From Butyricicoccus pullicaecorum (lineage in GTDB: Bacteria; Bacillota; Clostridia; Oscillospirales; Butyricicoccaceae), in contig JAFBIW010000001.1 in NCBI GenBank assembly GCA_021531865.1, positions 1 through 64,000 on the forward strand: a stretch of DNA of 64,000 nt, written 5' to 3'. Shown here in pieces: positions 41,512-52,386 of this stretch (positions are counted from its first letter, which is position 1; every line of letters begins with the position of its first letter). The position numbers and the translations under genes are program-made. Under the pieces are notes generated by a model. It saw nothing but the letters and a program-made list of their open reading frames with translations, was not told the DNA's origin and did not search any database.

Positions 41512-44500
41512 TTACGCAAACAAGCTGATCTGGGTGGATTTCGGCATCCCGCTCAGCGCGCCAATCTGGTCGAGCAGGTCGATGACCGCCTTGGACACCT
41601 TGGGACAGCGCACCGAAAGCTCCTCCGCCGAGAGGAAGCGGCCGTTTTTGCGTTCCTCGACGATGTTCTGCGCGGCCTGCTCGCCGATGCCCGGCATGGC
41701 GGTGAAGGGCGGGATCAGCCCGCCGTCGGTCACGATGAAATTCACCGCGTCCGATTCGTAAATATCCATCGGCTTGAACGTAAAGCCGCGCTTATAAAAC
41801 TCGTGGACGACCTCGAGCGTGGTCTCCATGTCCTTTTCGGCGGCCGAGATGGTCTTGTCGGCCTCCTTGCGGCGCAGCTCGGCGAATTTTTCCAGCACGA
41901 CCTTGTCGCCTTTGATCATGCAGGCGGCGTCAAAGCCCTTGGCGCGGATCGAAAAATAGGCCGAATAGAAGGCCAGCGGCTTGTGTACCTTGAACCACGC
42001 GATGCGGAAGGCCATCATAACATAGGCAACCGCGTGCGCCTTGGGGAACATGTACTTGATCTTCTTGCAGGAGTCGATGTACCAGTCGGGCACGTTCTGC
42101 GCCCGCATGGCCTCCTCCATCTCGGGCTTTAAGCCCTTGCCCTTTCGGACGGATTCCATCGTCTGGAAGGCCAGCTTGGGCTGAACACCCTTGCCGATCA
42201 GGTAGTTCATGATATCGTCGCGGCAGCAGATGCACTCGTTCAGCGGGATGCCCTGCGCGACCAGATCGGCCGCGTTGCCCAGCCAGACGTCGGTGCCGTG
42301 GGACAGACCCGAGATACAGAGCAGATCGTCGAAGGTGGTCGGATGGGTGTCCTTGACCATGCCGCGCACGAACTTGGTGCCAAACTCGGGCACAGCCACG
42401 CAGCCCAGATCGCCCAGAATGGGGTCGGGCGTGTCGTCGACGTAGTGCAGGGCTTCGTTCGAGGTGAACAGGCTCATGACCTCGGGATCGTCGAGCGGGA
42501 TATCCTGCGCATTGACGCCGGTCAAGTCCTCCAAATGGCGGATGATTGTCGGGTCATCATGACCCAGCTCGTCGAGCTTCAGGAGGTTCGCGTCAATGGA
42601 ATGGTACTCGAAATGGGTGGTGATGATATCGGAATCGGGGTCGTCGGCCGGGTGCTGCACCGGGCAGAAGTCGTAAATTTCGACCTCCTTGGGCACAACG
42701 ACGATGCCGCCCGGATGCTGGCCGGTCGTGCGGCGGATGCCGGTGCAGCCTGCCGCCAGACGGTTTTCCTCGGCGCGGGAGCACTCGATGCCCCGTTCCT
42801 CCATGTATTTTTTGACGTAGCCGTAGGCCGTCTTTTCAGCGACCGTCGCGATCGTGCCCGCGCGGAAGACATGGTCGTGGCCGAACAGCTCGCCGGTGTA
42901 TTTGTGGATGCGGGGCTGATATTCGCCCGAAAAGTTGAGGTCGATATCGGGCACCTTGTCGCCGTTGAAGCCCAGAAAGGTCTCGAATGGGATCGAAAAG
43001 CCCTCTTTTTTGAGCTTCGCGCCGCATTTTGGGCAGACCTTATCGGGCAGGCAGACGCCGCAGCCCACGCCCTCGTTCTCGTGCAGTTCAAAATACTTGC
43101 ACGCGGGGCAGAGATAATGGGGCGCGAGCGAGTTGACCTCGGTGATGTCGGACATGAACGCGACGAGGGACGAGCCGACCGAGCCGCGCGAGCCGACCAG
43201 ATAGCCGTCCTCAAGAGACTTGGCGACCAGCTTCTGCGCGATCATGTACATGACGTCGTAGCCGTTGCCGATGATGGATTTCAGCTCGCGGTCGAGCCGG
43301 GCCTGCACGATCTCGGGCAGCGGGTCGCCGTACATGCGCTTGGCCTTCTCGCGGCACATGGTCTCCAGCTCCTCGGCCGAGCCTTCGATCTTGGGCGGGT
43401 AGTTTTCGCGCGGGATGGGGCGCACCGGTTCGAGCGAATCGGCGATTTTTTTGGGGTTGGTGATGACGACCTCGTATGCCCGGTCGGCGCCCAGATAGGA
43501 AAATTCCTCCAGCATTTCCTCGGTCGTTTTGAGGTAGAGCGGCGCCTGCTTGTCGGCGTCCGAGAAGCCCTGCCCCGCCATCAGGATACGGCGGTAGGCC
43601 TCGTCCTCGGGGTCGAGAAAGTGCACATCGCCGGTCGCGCAGCAGGGCTTGCCCAGCGCGTCGGCCAGCTTGAGGACGGTGCGGTTGAAGTCGCGGAGCT
43701 GTTCCTCGTCCGCCGCCAGCCCCTTTTCGAGCATGAAGCGGTTGTTGCCGATCGGCTGGATTTCGAGGTAGTCATAAAATTCCGCGATACGCTTGAGTTC
43801 CTCGAAGGGCTTGTCGGCCACAATGGCCTGAAACAGCTCGCCCGCCTCGCAGGCCGAGCCGAAGACCAGACCCTCGCGGTGCTTGATGAGCTCGGAGCGC
43901 GGCATGAGCGGTTTTTTATAAAAATGATCCAAAAAGCTGTAGGAAATCAGCTTATAGAGGTTTTTCAGACCAATTTGGTTCTGTACCAGAATGATAAAAT
44001 GGTAGCGCGGCAGGTTTTTCAGACCGCCCTCCTTGGCGCGCAGACCGGCCAAAAGCGGATTGATGTCCGAGATGCGCCGGGCGCGCTGCTCGACCTTCAG
44101 CTTGTCCACCAGCTTGATCCAGATGCGCGCCAGCACGGCGGCATCCTCGCTCGCGCGGTGGTGCTCGAACGGGCCGACGGCCAGCTCCTTGGCCAGAATG
44201 TTCAGCTTGTAGCGGCTCAGGTTGGGCAGCAGGATGCGGGACATTTCCAGCGTGTCGATGTAGGTAAATTCGCGCTCGATGCCCAGCTTCCGGCAGGCCG
44301 CCTTGAGGAAGGACAGGTCAAAGCCCGCATTGTGCGCGACGAGCACGCGGTCGCCCATGAAGTCGAAGAACCGGGCGATGGCCTCAGAAAGCTCGGGTGC
44401 GTCAGCCACGGTCTCGTCCGAAATGCCGGTCAGCTCGGTGATTTCGGGCGGGATGGGCTTGTGCGGGTTGACGTAGGTCTGGAACGAATCCTTGATTTCG

Positions 44501-45873
44501 CCCTCGCACACCAAAACCGCCGCGATTTCGGTGATTTCCTCGGTCTGGGGCTTTAAGCCGGTGGTCTCGAGGTCGAAAACGATGAACGCCCCGTCCAGAC
44601 TGCCGTCCAGCGGGCCGCGCACGACCGAGACCGCCGCCGCGTCATTGACATAGTAGGCCTCCACGCCGTAGAGGATCTTGGGGAAATCTTCCTCCTTGCC
44701 GTCCACCACGTGCAGGGCGAGCGGGAAGGCCTGCGCGCAGCCGTGGTCGGTGATTGCCATGGCCGGCCAGCCCCAGAGCTTGCAGCGGTTGATCAGATCC
44801 TTGGTGTCCGAAACACCGTCCAGCGCGCTCATGTTGGTGTGCAGATGCAGCTCGACGCGCTTTTCGGGTGCGTTGTCCATGCGCACCTTTTTCTTGGCCT
44901 TGACGATGGCGGTGGGTTCGAGAATGCTCTCCTTTTCGTAGGAATCGAAGCTGATCTTGCCCTGCACGATCAGGTGCATCCCGGTCTTGATGGCCGAGAC
45001 CAGCTCGCCCGCCTGCTCCTTGGCCATGAACTTGGAGACACGGATGGAATTGGTATGGTCGGTGATGTCGAAGGCCAGCTTGACCCATTCCTTGCCCGAC
45101 TTTTTGGACTTGATCTCCTTGTGATCGACGAAAAAGACGTCGCCCTTGATCGTCACGCGGTCAAATTCATGCAGCGCGTCCGCGATCGCAACCGGTTCCT
45201 CGGCGTACAGCTTGCCCAGAATGAGGTCTTCGTCCTTGACCTGCATGGCCTTCTGCCGCACATAGCCGTTTTCGCCCGTCTGCCGCTGCACCGGCCGGCG
45301 CTTGGGCTTCTCGGCGGACGGCGCGGGCGCGGGCAGGTCGTGCGCCGCGGCCTTGAGGGCTTCGGCGCGCTGCTCGTTCTGCGCGGTCAGAATGCGGGCG
45401 GTCTCGTCCGCGTCGAAGGGCACGGCCTCGACCGGGACCCGGCAGCCGGTCTCGGCCTCGATGCGCTCCTGCATCTGGCGCAGGGCAACCGAAAGATAGC
45501 TCTTGGCGGTCTCCCCCATCGAAATGCGCAGACCGTCGTCGGCATACGTCCAGTCACTGTCGGCCAGCAGGCCGTTTGCCGAGGGCATGGCCTCGCACAG
45601 GTCGTCGCGAAGCTGGTCGATGTAGGCGTCGGTCAGGCCGTCGGCCATGTCGTAGCGCGGCGCGATCGAGAAGCGGGTCAGGCCGTAGGCCTGTGCGATC
45701 TCGCGCCCCAGCCCGTCCAGCGCGGCGCGGGAGACCGGCGCGTCATATGCCGCGTGGCAGATCATCTGCTGCTTGTCGCGGCTGACCGCGAGCGAGCGCA
45801 CCTCGCCCGCCATCACACCGGCAAATTTTTTACTTTTACAGCGGTCAAACAGCTCGGAAAGCGTTTTTGCCAT
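41512..45873 (-). CDS. polC: DNA polymerase III alpha subunit, PolC type
   Basis: This 1453-residue replicase is the Gram-positive type with built-in 3'-5' exonuclease. In order: an N-terminal domain (1 to about 230), an OB domain (VTIKGDVFFVDHKEIKSKKSG), PHP part 1 (VELHLHTNMSALDGVSD), the DEDD exonuclease inserted in PHP (FIVFDLETTGL, LVAHNAGFDLSFL), PHP part 2, the catalytic palm (GSRGSVGSSLVAFMSDITEV, PDIDLNFSGEYQ) and the C-terminal DNA-binding part. Zinc-like cysteines occur in LCPACKYFE...CPKCGAKL. AGGAG precedes the ATG. Confidence 0.97.
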   Translation of the reverse strand: MAKTLSELFDRCKSKKFAGVMAGEVRSLAVSRDKQQMICHAAYDAPVSRAALDGLGREIAQAYGLTRFSIAPRYDMADGLTDAYIDQLRDDLCEAMPSANGLLADSDWTYADDGLRISMGETAKSYLSVALRQMQERIEAETGCRVPVEAVPFDADETARILTAQNEQRAEALKAAAHDLPAPAPSAEKPKRRPVQRQTGENGYVRQKAMQVKDEDLILGKLYAEEPVAIADALHEFDRVTIKGDVFFVDHKEIKSKKSGKEWVKLAFDITDHTNSIRVSKFMAKEQAGELVSAIKTGMHLIVQGKISFDSYEKESILEPTAIVKAKKKVRMDNAPEKRVELHLHTNMSALDGVSDTKDLINRCKLWGWPAMAITDHGCAQAFPLALHVVDGKEEDFPKILYGVEAYYVNDAAAVSVVRGPLDGSLDGAFIVFDLETTGLKPQTEEITEIAAVLVCEGEIKDSFQTYVNPHKPIPPEITELTGISDETVADAPELSEAIARFFDFMGDRVLVAHNAGFDLSFLKAACRKLGIEREFTYIDTLEMSRILLPNLSRYKLNILAKELAVGPFEHHRASEDAAVLARIWIKLVDKLKVEQRARRISDINPLLAGLRAKEGGLKNLPRYHFIILVQNQIGLKNLYKLISYSFLDHFYKKPLMPRSELIKHREGLVFGSACEAGELFQAIVADKPFEELKRIAEFYDYLEIQPIGNNRFMLEKGLAADEEQLRDFNRTVLKLADALGKPCCATGDVHFLDPEDEAYRRILMAGQGFSDADKQAPLYLKTTEEMLEEFSYLGADRAYEVVITNPKKIADSLEPVRPIPRENYPPKIEGSAEELETMCREKAKRMYGDPLPEIVQARLDRELKSIIGNGYDVMYMIAQKLVAKSLEDGYLVGSRGSVGSSLVAFMSDITEVNSLAPHYLCPACKYFELHENEGVGCGVCLPDKVCPKCGAKLKKEGFSIPFETFLGFNGDKVPDIDLNFSGEYQPRIHKYTGELFGHDHVFRAGTIATVAEKTAYGYVKKYMEERGIECSRAEENRLAAGCTGIRRTTGQHPGGIVVVPKEVEIYDFCPVQHPADDPDSDIITTHFEYHSIDANLLKLDELGHDDPTIIRHLEDLTGVNAQDIPLDDPEVMSLFTSNEALHYVDDTPDPILGDLGCVAVPEFGTKFVRGMVKDTHPTTFDDLLCISGLSHGTDVWLGNAADLVAQGIPLNECICCRDDIMNYLIGKGVQPKLAFQTMESVRKGKGLKPEMEEAMRAQNVPDWYIDSCKKIKYMFPKAHAVAYVMMAFRIAWFKVHKPLAFYSAYFSIRAKGFDAACMIKGDKVVLEKFAELRRKEADKTISAAEKDMETTLEVVHEFYKRGFTFKPMDIYESDAVNFIVTDGGLIPPFTAMPGIGEQAAQNIVEERKNGRFLSAEELSVRCPKVSKAVIDLLDQIGALSGMPKSTQISLFA

Positions 45874-45900
45874 AATCCAAATGCTCCTGTTAAAAACGCC

Positions 45901-45920
45901 AAAAAGGGCCGGAAGGCCCT
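45901..45920 (-). terminator. Short intrinsic terminator between ispG and polC
   Basis: AGGGCC pairs with GGCCCT around a four-base loop, followed on the minus strand by five T. It begins two bases after the ispG stop. The stem is short, so termination may be partial, letting some transcripts read into polC. Confidence 0.65.
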
Positions 45921-45922
45921 GT

Positions 45923-46972
45923 TCAGCACTCGTACTTTTCGATTTCCTGCATCAGCTCGTCCACCAGACGCTCCTGCGGCACCTTGCGCAGGATCTCGCC
46001 CCGGCGGAAGATCAGGCCGACGCCGTCGCCGCCCGCGATGCCGAGGTCGGCCTCGCGCGCCTCACCCGGCCCGTTGACCGCGCAGCCCATGACGGCGATC
46101 TTGAGCTTCTTGCCCCGGATGGACGCGACGCGCTGCTCGACCTCCTTGGCAATGCCGATCAGGTCGATGCGGGTGCGGCCGCAGGTCGGACAGGAGACGA
46201 CGTTCACGCCGTCGTCGTTCAGGCCGACCGCCTTCAGAATGGCCTGTGCCGCGTAAATCTCCTTGACCGGGTCGTCGGTCAGGGAGACGCGGATGGTGTC
46301 GCCCACGCCCAGCGCAAGCAGTCCGCCGATACCGGCGGCCGATTTGATCGTACCCATGTATTCGGTGCCCGCCTCGGTCACGCCCAGATGCAGCGGATAA
46401 TCGACGGCCTCGCTGGCCAGCCGGTAGGCCTGCATGGTATAGGGCACCGAGGAGGACTTCATCGACAGGCAGATGTCGTAAAAGTCAAATTTTTCGAGCA
46501 GGCGCGCGTGATAGAGCGCACTCTCGACCAGCGCCTCGGGCGTCGGCCCGCCGAAGCGCTCCAAAATGTGCTTCTCGACCGAACCGGAGTTGACGCCGAT
46601 GCGGATCGGGATGCCCGCCGCGCGCGCCGCCTTGACGACCTCGTGCACCCGGTCGTCCGAGCCGATGTTGCCCGGGTTGAGCCGGATCTTCTGCACACCG
46701 GCGGAAATGGAAGCCAGCGCCAGCTTATAGTCAAAATGGATGTCGGCCACGACCGGCAGGGGCGAATCCGCGCAGATTTTCTCGAGCGCGTGCGCCGCTT
46801 CCAGATCGGGCACGGCGCAGCGGACGATGTCGCAGCCCGCGTCAGCCAGCGCGCGGATCTGGGCGAGGGTCGCCTGCGCGTCGCGGGTGTCGGTGTTCGT
46901 CATGGACTGCACCGCGATGGGTGCGCCGCCGCCGACCGGCACCGAGCCGACCATGATTTGTCTTGTTTTCAT
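45923..46972 (-). CDS. ispG: 4-hydroxy-3-methylbut-2-en-1-yl diphosphate synthase
   Basis: This 349-residue iron-sulfur enzyme of the MEP pathway makes the HMBPP that IspH later reduces. It starts MKTRQIMVGSVPVGGGAPIAVQSMTNTDTRD (about residues 1-31); cluster cysteines are in SCPTCGRT and GCAVNGPGEA. The ATG at 46972 has GAGGTG nine bases upstream; a GTG 12 bases earlier overlaps that site. It follows rseP and dxr in the leftward operon. Confidence 0.96.
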   Translation of the reverse strand: MKTRQIMVGSVPVGGGAPIAVQSMTNTDTRDAQATLAQIRALADAGCDIVRCAVPDLEAAHALEKICADSPLPVVADIHFDYKLALASISAGVQKIRLNPGNIGSDDRVHEVVKAARAAGIPIRIGVNSGSVEKHILERFGGPTPEALVESALYHARLLEKFDFYDICLSMKSSSVPYTMQAYRLASEAVDYPLHLGVTEAGTEYMGTIKSAAGIGGLLALGVGDTIRVSLTDDPVKEIYAAQAILKAVGLNDDGVNVVSCPTCGRTRIDLIGIAKEVEQRVASIRGKKLKIAVMGCAVNGPGEAREADLGIAGGDGVGLIFRRGEILRKVPQERLVDELMQEIEKYEC

Positions 46973-47003
46973 AGGTGTTATCACCTCGATGATTCAAATA
47001 TTG

Positions 47004-48041
47004 TTAAAAGAACAGCCGCATGACGTCCTGTCCGGTGACGTACAGGATCAGGGCGAACAGGGCGGCCAGACCGGCCAGATTGACATAGCCCTCGACGCGG
47101 GCGTCGAGCGGCTTGCGCCGGACGGTCTCGACGATCAGGAAGAGCAGGCGTCCGCCGTCCAGACCCGGGATGGGCAGCAGGTTCATGACGCCCAGATTGA
47201 TCGAGATGAAGGCCATCAGCAGCCAAAAGGGCGTAAAGCCCCGGCGGGCGGTCTGCGCCGTCACGGCGACCACGCCGACCGGGCCGGAGAGCTGGTCGAC
47301 GCCGACCGCGCCGGTCACAAGGTCGCCCAGGCTGTGCCAGACCAGCCGCGCATCGTTGACCGCCAGCAGCGCGCCGTAGCGCAGCCGGGTCAGCGGCGTG
47401 AGCGTCTCGACCGCGAGGGACAGGCCGTAGCCCTTCCGCCCCTCGCCCAGATCGACGTCGTTCGGCAGCGCCAGACCGTCGATCCGCACGCGCCTGCCGT
47501 CCCGTCGCAGGACAAAGTCAAATTTGCCGTCCGCCGCGCCCCGGCGCAGCGCCTCGGAAACGTCGCTGCCGGTGAAGACGTGGTAGCCGTCGATCGAGAG
47601 GATGCGGTCGCCCACCATCAGGCCGTCTTCGCCCTCCTGCGTGAAGCCGTCGTAAAACGCGCCGATAACGGGCGTAGCCACCTGCTTGACCTGCACGGTC
47701 GCGCAGAGCAAAATGACCAGACCGAGCAGGAAGTTCATGCAGACGCCCGCGATGAGGACGCAGAACCGCGTCCAGCGGCTGGCGTTGCCGAAGGCGCGCG
47801 GATTTTCGGAGTCCGCGTCCTCGCCCTCCATCACGCACGCGCCGCCGATCGGCAGCAGGCACAGGCAATAGGTCGTCTCGCCAAACTTGTGAGAGACCAG
47901 CTTAGGACCCATGCCGATCCAGAACTCGTTGACCTGCACGCCCCCGCGCTTGGCGGCCAGACAGTGCCCGGCCTCGTGCACGGTAATCAGCAGGCCGAAG
48001 CCCAGAAGTGCAATGAAAATCCAGAAAATGTTCTCAAACAT
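47004..48041 (-). CDS. rseP: RIP metalloprotease RseP (site-2 protease)
   Basis: This 345-residue membrane protease has HEAGH in its first helix (ITVHEAGHCLAAK), a PDZ domain in the middle (VGDRILSIDGYHVFTGSD) and the second M50 motif NLLPIPGLDGG near the C-terminus. It probably cuts anti-sigma factors or leftover signal peptides. The order dxr-rseP-ispG is typical. Confidence 0.95.
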   Translation of the reverse strand: MFENIFWIFIALLGFGLLITVHEAGHCLAAKRGGVQVNEFWIGMGPKLVSHKFGETTYCLCLLPIGGACVMEGEDADSENPRAFGNASRWTRFCVLIAGVCMNFLLGLVILLCATVQVKQVATPVIGAFYDGFTQEGEDGLMVGDRILSIDGYHVFTGSDVSEALRRGAADGKFDFVLRRDGRRVRIDGLALPNDVDLGEGRKGYGLSLAVETLTPLTRLRYGALLAVNDARLVWHSLGDLVTGAVGVDQLSGPVGVVAVTAQTARRGFTPFWLLMAFISINLGVMNLLPIPGLDGGRLLFLIVETVRRKPLDARVEGYVNLAGLAALFALILYVTGQDVMRLFF

Positions 48042-48075
48042 GCAATATCGTACCTCTTAGCCGGTAAAAAAGGAT

Positions 48076-49221
48076 TCATTCCACCCGGCGCAGGACGGCC
48101 TCGCGCGCGGCGCGGTCGGTCTCCAGAATCTCGTCCAGCGTGGGCTTTGCGCGGAAGGGCACGTCGGCCATCGCAGCCTCGACCAGCCCCGGGATGCGCC
48201 AGAAGGGCAGCTTGCCGTCCAGAAACAGGCCGACCGCCGCCTCGTTCGCACCGTTGAGCGCCGCGCCCGCGCTGCCCTTGCGTGCCGCCGCCGCGCGTGC
48301 CAGCCGCATGGCCGGAAAGGCTTCGTCGTCGGGTGCGCAGAAGGTCAGCTTGCCGGCCTCGGCCAGCGAGAGCCTCGGAACCTTACAGGGCACGCGCGCC
48401 GGATAGGTCAGCGCGTACTGGATGGGCAGGCGCATATCGGGCACGCCGAGCTGAGCGAGCACCGCGCCGTCCGCAAATTCGATGAGCGAATGGACGATCG
48501 ACTCCCGGTGTACGACGATCTCGATCTGCTCCTGCGGCAGACCGTAGAGCCACATCGCCTCGATCAGCTCCAGACCCTTGTTCATCATGGTGGCCGAGTC
48601 GGTCGTGATCTTGGCGCCCATCGACCAGTTCGGGTGGTGGAGCGCCTGCTCGCGCGTGACCGTTTTCAGTTCCTCGGCGGTCTTGCCGAAGAACGGGCCG
48701 CCCGAAGCGGTCAGGATGATCTTGGCGAGCGGATTGCCCTGCGCGGCCTGCACGCACTGGAAGATGGCCGAGTGCTCGGAATCGACCGGCAGGATGTGCA
48801 CGCCGCGCCGCCGCGCGGCCTCCATGACCAGTCCGCCCGCGCAGACCAGCGTTTCCTTGTTGGCCAGCGCGATGTCCTTGCGCGCGTCGATCGCGGCCAG
48901 TGTGGGCAGCAGGCCGACCATGCCGACGACCGCGGTCACGACGGTGTCGCAGTCCGGGTGGGTCGCCGCGGCGATCAGGCCGTCCATGCCGGACAGCACC
49001 TCGATATCGGTGTCGGCCAGCGCAGTTTTCAGTGCCTTCGCCGCCTGTTCGTCGAACGCGGCGCACAGCTTGGGATGCAGGGCGCGCGCCTGTTCCTCGA
49101 TCAGTCTGACGTTGCGGTTGGTCGTCAGCGCGACGACCTCGGCGTCGATCGAGGACAGAATGTCAATGGTCTGGGTGCCGATCGAACCGGTCGAGCCCAG
49201 AATCGAAAGATGCTTTTTCAT
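48076..49221 (-). CDS. dxr: 1-deoxy-D-xylulose 5-phosphate reductoisomerase
   Basis: This 381-residue NADPH enzyme makes MEP from DXP. It has the nucleotide motif ILGSTGSIGTQTID, VDSEHSAIFQC with metal-binding Asp and Glu, and the flexible-loop region ILTASGGPF. The ATG at 49221 has GGAG ten bases upstream; an in-frame ATG nine bases earlier sits too close to it. Confidence 0.97.
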   Translation of the reverse strand: MKKHLSILGSTGSIGTQTIDILSSIDAEVVALTTNRNVRLIEEQARALHPKLCAAFDEQAAKALKTALADTDIEVLSGMDGLIAAATHPDCDTVVTAVVGMVGLLPTLAAIDARKDIALANKETLVCAGGLVMEAARRRGVHILPVDSEHSAIFQCVQAAQGNPLAKIILTASGGPFFGKTAEELKTVTREQALHHPNWSMGAKITTDSATMMNKGLELIEAMWLYGLPQEQIEIVVHRESIVHSLIEFADGAVLAQLGVPDMRLPIQYALTYPARVPCKVPRLSLAEAGKLTFCAPDDEAFPAMRLARAAAARKGSAGAALNGANEAAVGLFLDGKLPFWRIPGLVEAAMADVPFRAKPTLDEILETDRAAREAVLRRVE

Positions 49222-49254
49222 TGTATTCATACTCCAACACGAGATAGTACCCGG

Positions 49255-50085
49255 TCAGCCGAGCTGCTCCAGAATCTGGAGCACCAGCTCGACCACGGGG
49301 GCGACAAAGATGACACTGTCAAAGCGGTCGAGCACGCCGCCGTGTCCCGGGAAGATGTGTCCGTAGTCCTTGATGCCGGTCTGCCGCTTGATGACCGAGA
49401 AGGTCAGGTCGCCGAGCTGGCCGATGACCGCGCCGACCGCGCCCAGCACCGCCGCCGCGAAAAACGGGATATCGACCGGGGTGAAGCGGTTGAAGACGGC
49501 GACGACGGCCAGCATGATGACCGTCGCGCCCACCACGCCGCCGACCGCGCCCTCGACCGTCTTCTTGGGGCTGACGACGGGCGCGAGCTTATGCTTGCCG
49601 AACAGGATGCCCGCGAACAGGGCGCAGGTGTCCGAGCCCCACGCCGCGACGAGGGGCAGCAGGACGAGGAAGGGGCCGATCTGCGGGATCTGGAAGATGC
49701 GGATGAGCGAGAGCAGCAGATAGGGCAGGCAGATGCCGCCGAAGGCCGCGCACGCCGCCTCCTGTGCGCCGACCGTCGCGTGCTTTTGCAGCAGGCGGGC
49801 GAACAGGGCGAGCAGGAAGACGGTCAGCAGGATATGCGAGAGCATGGCGCTGTAGGGCTGAGCCTTGGCCATGGTCGAAAGCGAGAAGGCATAGGTCAGC
49901 GAATAAAGCACCGCGAGCGCCAGCATGACCCGGTCGCGCACGAGCCTGGTCGAGCCGAGCAGTTCGTAGGTCGCCAGCGCCGAGAGCGCGGCCAGCGCGG
50001 CCTCGAGCACGATGGGCGGGAAGCGGTACAGGGCGAGCAGGACGAAAATCAGACCCACAACACCGAAAATAACACGTTTTTTCAT
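49255..50085 (-). CDS. cdsA: Phosphatidate cytidylyltransferase
   Basis: This 276-residue membrane enzyme makes CDP-diacylglycerol. It has about seven helices and the family signature near the C-terminus (SPKKTVEGAVGG and DLTFSVIKRQTGIKDYGHIFPGHGGVLDRFDS, about 195-260). It starts three bases after uppS ends. Confidence 0.96.
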   Translation of the reverse strand: MKKRVIFGVVGLIFVLLALYRFPPIVLEAALAALSALATYELLGSTRLVRDRVMLALAVLYSLTYAFSLSTMAKAQPYSAMLSHILLTVFLLALFARLLQKHATVGAQEAACAAFGGICLPYLLLSLIRIFQIPQIGPFLVLLPLVAAWGSDTCALFAGILFGKHKLAPVVSPKKTVEGAVGGVVGATVIMLAVVAVFNRFTPVDIPFFAAAVLGAVGAVIGQLGDLTFSVIKRQTGIKDYGHIFPGHGGVLDRFDSVIFVAPVVELVLQILEQLG

Positions 50086-50087
50086 GA

Positions 50088-50849
50088 TCAGACCCCTCCG
50101 AACCTGCGGTTTCTGCGATTAAAGTCGTCGATCGCCGCGTCCATGTCGGCGGTTGAAAAGTCGGGCCAGAGCACGTCGGTGAAGTAGTACTCGGCGTAGG
50201 CCGACTGCCAGAGCAGGAAGTTTGAGATTCGAATCTCGCCCGAGGGTCGGATGATGAGATCGGGATCGGGCATCCGCGCGGTGTAAAGCCGGGCGGAGAT
50301 GTCGTCCTCGGTGATGGTCTCGGGGTCGAGCCGGCCTTCGGCGGCCTCGCGCGCGATCGCGCGCACCGCGTTCTTGATCTCGTCCCGGCCGCCGTAGTTG
50401 ATGCAGAGCGAAGCGGTCGCCGCGTCCGGCCCCAGCGTGTCGGCCAGCGCGTGCACGTCCGCGATCTGCTGCTTCAAATCGTCCGGCAGGACGGACAGGT
50501 CACCGATGATCCGCACGGCCACGCCGCGCGCGACCATCGTTTCCGCCGCCTCGGTCAGATAGGCGCGGAACAGGTTCATCAGCGCGTCGACCTCGTCCTG
50601 CGGCCGCTTCCAGTTCTCGGTGGAAAAGGCGTAGACCGTGAAATATTTTACCCCGATATCGCGGCAGTAAGTCGCGATGGTGCGGAAGGTCTCCGCGCCG
50701 GTCTTGTGCCCCATCTGGCGCGGCAGACCCCGTTTTTTGGCCCAGCGGCCGTTGCCGTCCATAATGACCGCGATGTGCCGGGGCACCGGGCGGTCTGTCT
50801 GCGCGGCCTTGGGCTTTTTTCCGCCCTTGGCCCAGTCAAAAATCCCCAT
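50088..50849 (-). CDS. uppS: Undecaprenyl diphosphate synthase
   Basis: This 253-residue cis-prenyltransferase makes the C55 carrier lipid of cell wall synthesis. It has IAVIMDGNGRWAKKRGLPR with the catalytic Asp, LYAFSTENWKRP-like sequence (here YAFSTENWKRP) and DLIIRPSGEIRISNFLLWQSAYAE. The ATG at 50849 has AAGGA upstream. It has an extra charged N-terminal stretch of about 25 residues. Confidence 0.97.
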   Translation of the reverse strand: MGIFDWAKGGKKPKAAQTDRPVPRHIAVIMDGNGRWAKKRGLPRQMGHKTGAETFRTIATYCRDIGVKYFTVYAFSTENWKRPQDEVDALMNLFRAYLTEAAETMVARGVAVRIIGDLSVLPDDLKQQIADVHALADTLGPDAATASLCINYGGRDEIKNAVRAIAREAAEGRLDPETITEDDISARLYTARMPDPDLIIRPSGEIRISNFLLWQSAYAEYYFTDVLWPDFSTADMDAAIDDFNRRNRRFGGV

Positions 50850-50939
50850 AAAGCATAATTCCTTAATGAAAACGTTTTGCGCCGCTTCTCGTTTATGCGA
50901 CGAAAGGGAGCGGCAAGGCCGCCCCCTCCAAAGTGTCAT

Positions 50940-51494
50940 TTAAACTTCCGACAGTTCCTTGGACTTCTTGGCGACAATGCCGTCGATCTCCTTGATGTAC
51001 TTGTCGGTGATCTTCTGCATCTGCTCGTGCGCGTCCTTCTCGCCGTCCTCGGTGATCTCGTTCTTCTTCTTCATGTCCTTGAACTTGTCGATCGCGTCGC
51101 GGCGGATGTTGCGGATGGCGACCTTGGCTTCCTCGCCAGTCTTGGAGGCCTGCTTGATCAGCTCCTTGCGGCGCTCCTCGGTCAGCGGCGGGAAGGTCAG
51201 GCGGATGGACTTGCCGTCATTCTGCGGGTTCAGGCCGAGATCAGACATCTGGATGGCCTTTTCGATCTTGCGCAGGATGGAAGCGTCCCACGGCTGGATC
51301 TGCAGGGTGCGCGGGTCGGGGGTGGAGACCGCCGCAACCTGGGGCAGCGGGGTGGGCGCGCCGTAGTATTCGACGATGATCTTGTTCAGAACGCCCGGGT
51401 TGGCGCGGCCTGCACGGATGGCGGCCAGCTCCTTGGACAGCACATCGATGGTCTTGCCCATCTTGGTCTCGTAAAGCTTCAGGGTCTCTTTCAT
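50940..51494 (-). CDS. frr: Ribosome recycling factor
   Basis: This 184-residue factor splits post-termination ribosomes with EF-G. It has the complete RRF fold, with AAIRAGRANPGVLNKI, VEYYGAPTPL, ISTPDPRTL-like VSTPDPRTLQIQPWD and EERRKELIKQASKTGEEAKVAIRNIRRDA (about residues 110-140). It starts next to the pyrH stop. Confidence 0.97.
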   Translation of the reverse strand: MKETLKLYETKMGKTIDVLSKELAAIRAGRANPGVLNKIIVEYYGAPTPLPQVAAVSTPDPRTLQIQPWDASILRKIEKAIQMSDLGLNPQNDGKSIRLTFPPLTEERRKELIKQASKTGEEAKVAIRNIRRDAIDKFKDMKKKNEITEDGEKDAHEQMQKITDKYIKEIDGIVAKKSKELSEV

Positions 51495-52217
<723 letters not shown>

Positions 52218-52350
52218 CTTCATATCCTCCTGTGTGCTGAGTATTCTTGAATCCATTTTACATGATAGCGCGTCTTTTTGCAAAGGGTTTTGCCCTGTTT
52301 TTGCAAATCGTTCACGATTTTTTTGGAAGGCATATTTTTTCGCCCGGGGC

Positions 52351-52379
52351 TTGACAAATTTGCTTTTTCGCTTTATCCT
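52351..52379 (+). promoter_or_regulatory. Promoter of the thi operon
   Basis: TTGACA (52351-52356), 17 bases, TATCCT (52374-52379). The -35 is perfect, the -10 moderate. Confidence 0.65.
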
Positions 52380-52386
52380 AGTAGTA

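Noticed and set aside
42298-44556. Very long open frame (752 codons) on the plus strand opposite polC
   Set aside because: It is a high-GC antisense shadow: the minus strand encodes a complete PolC with all motifs, and the plus frame has no ribosome site or recognisable domain.
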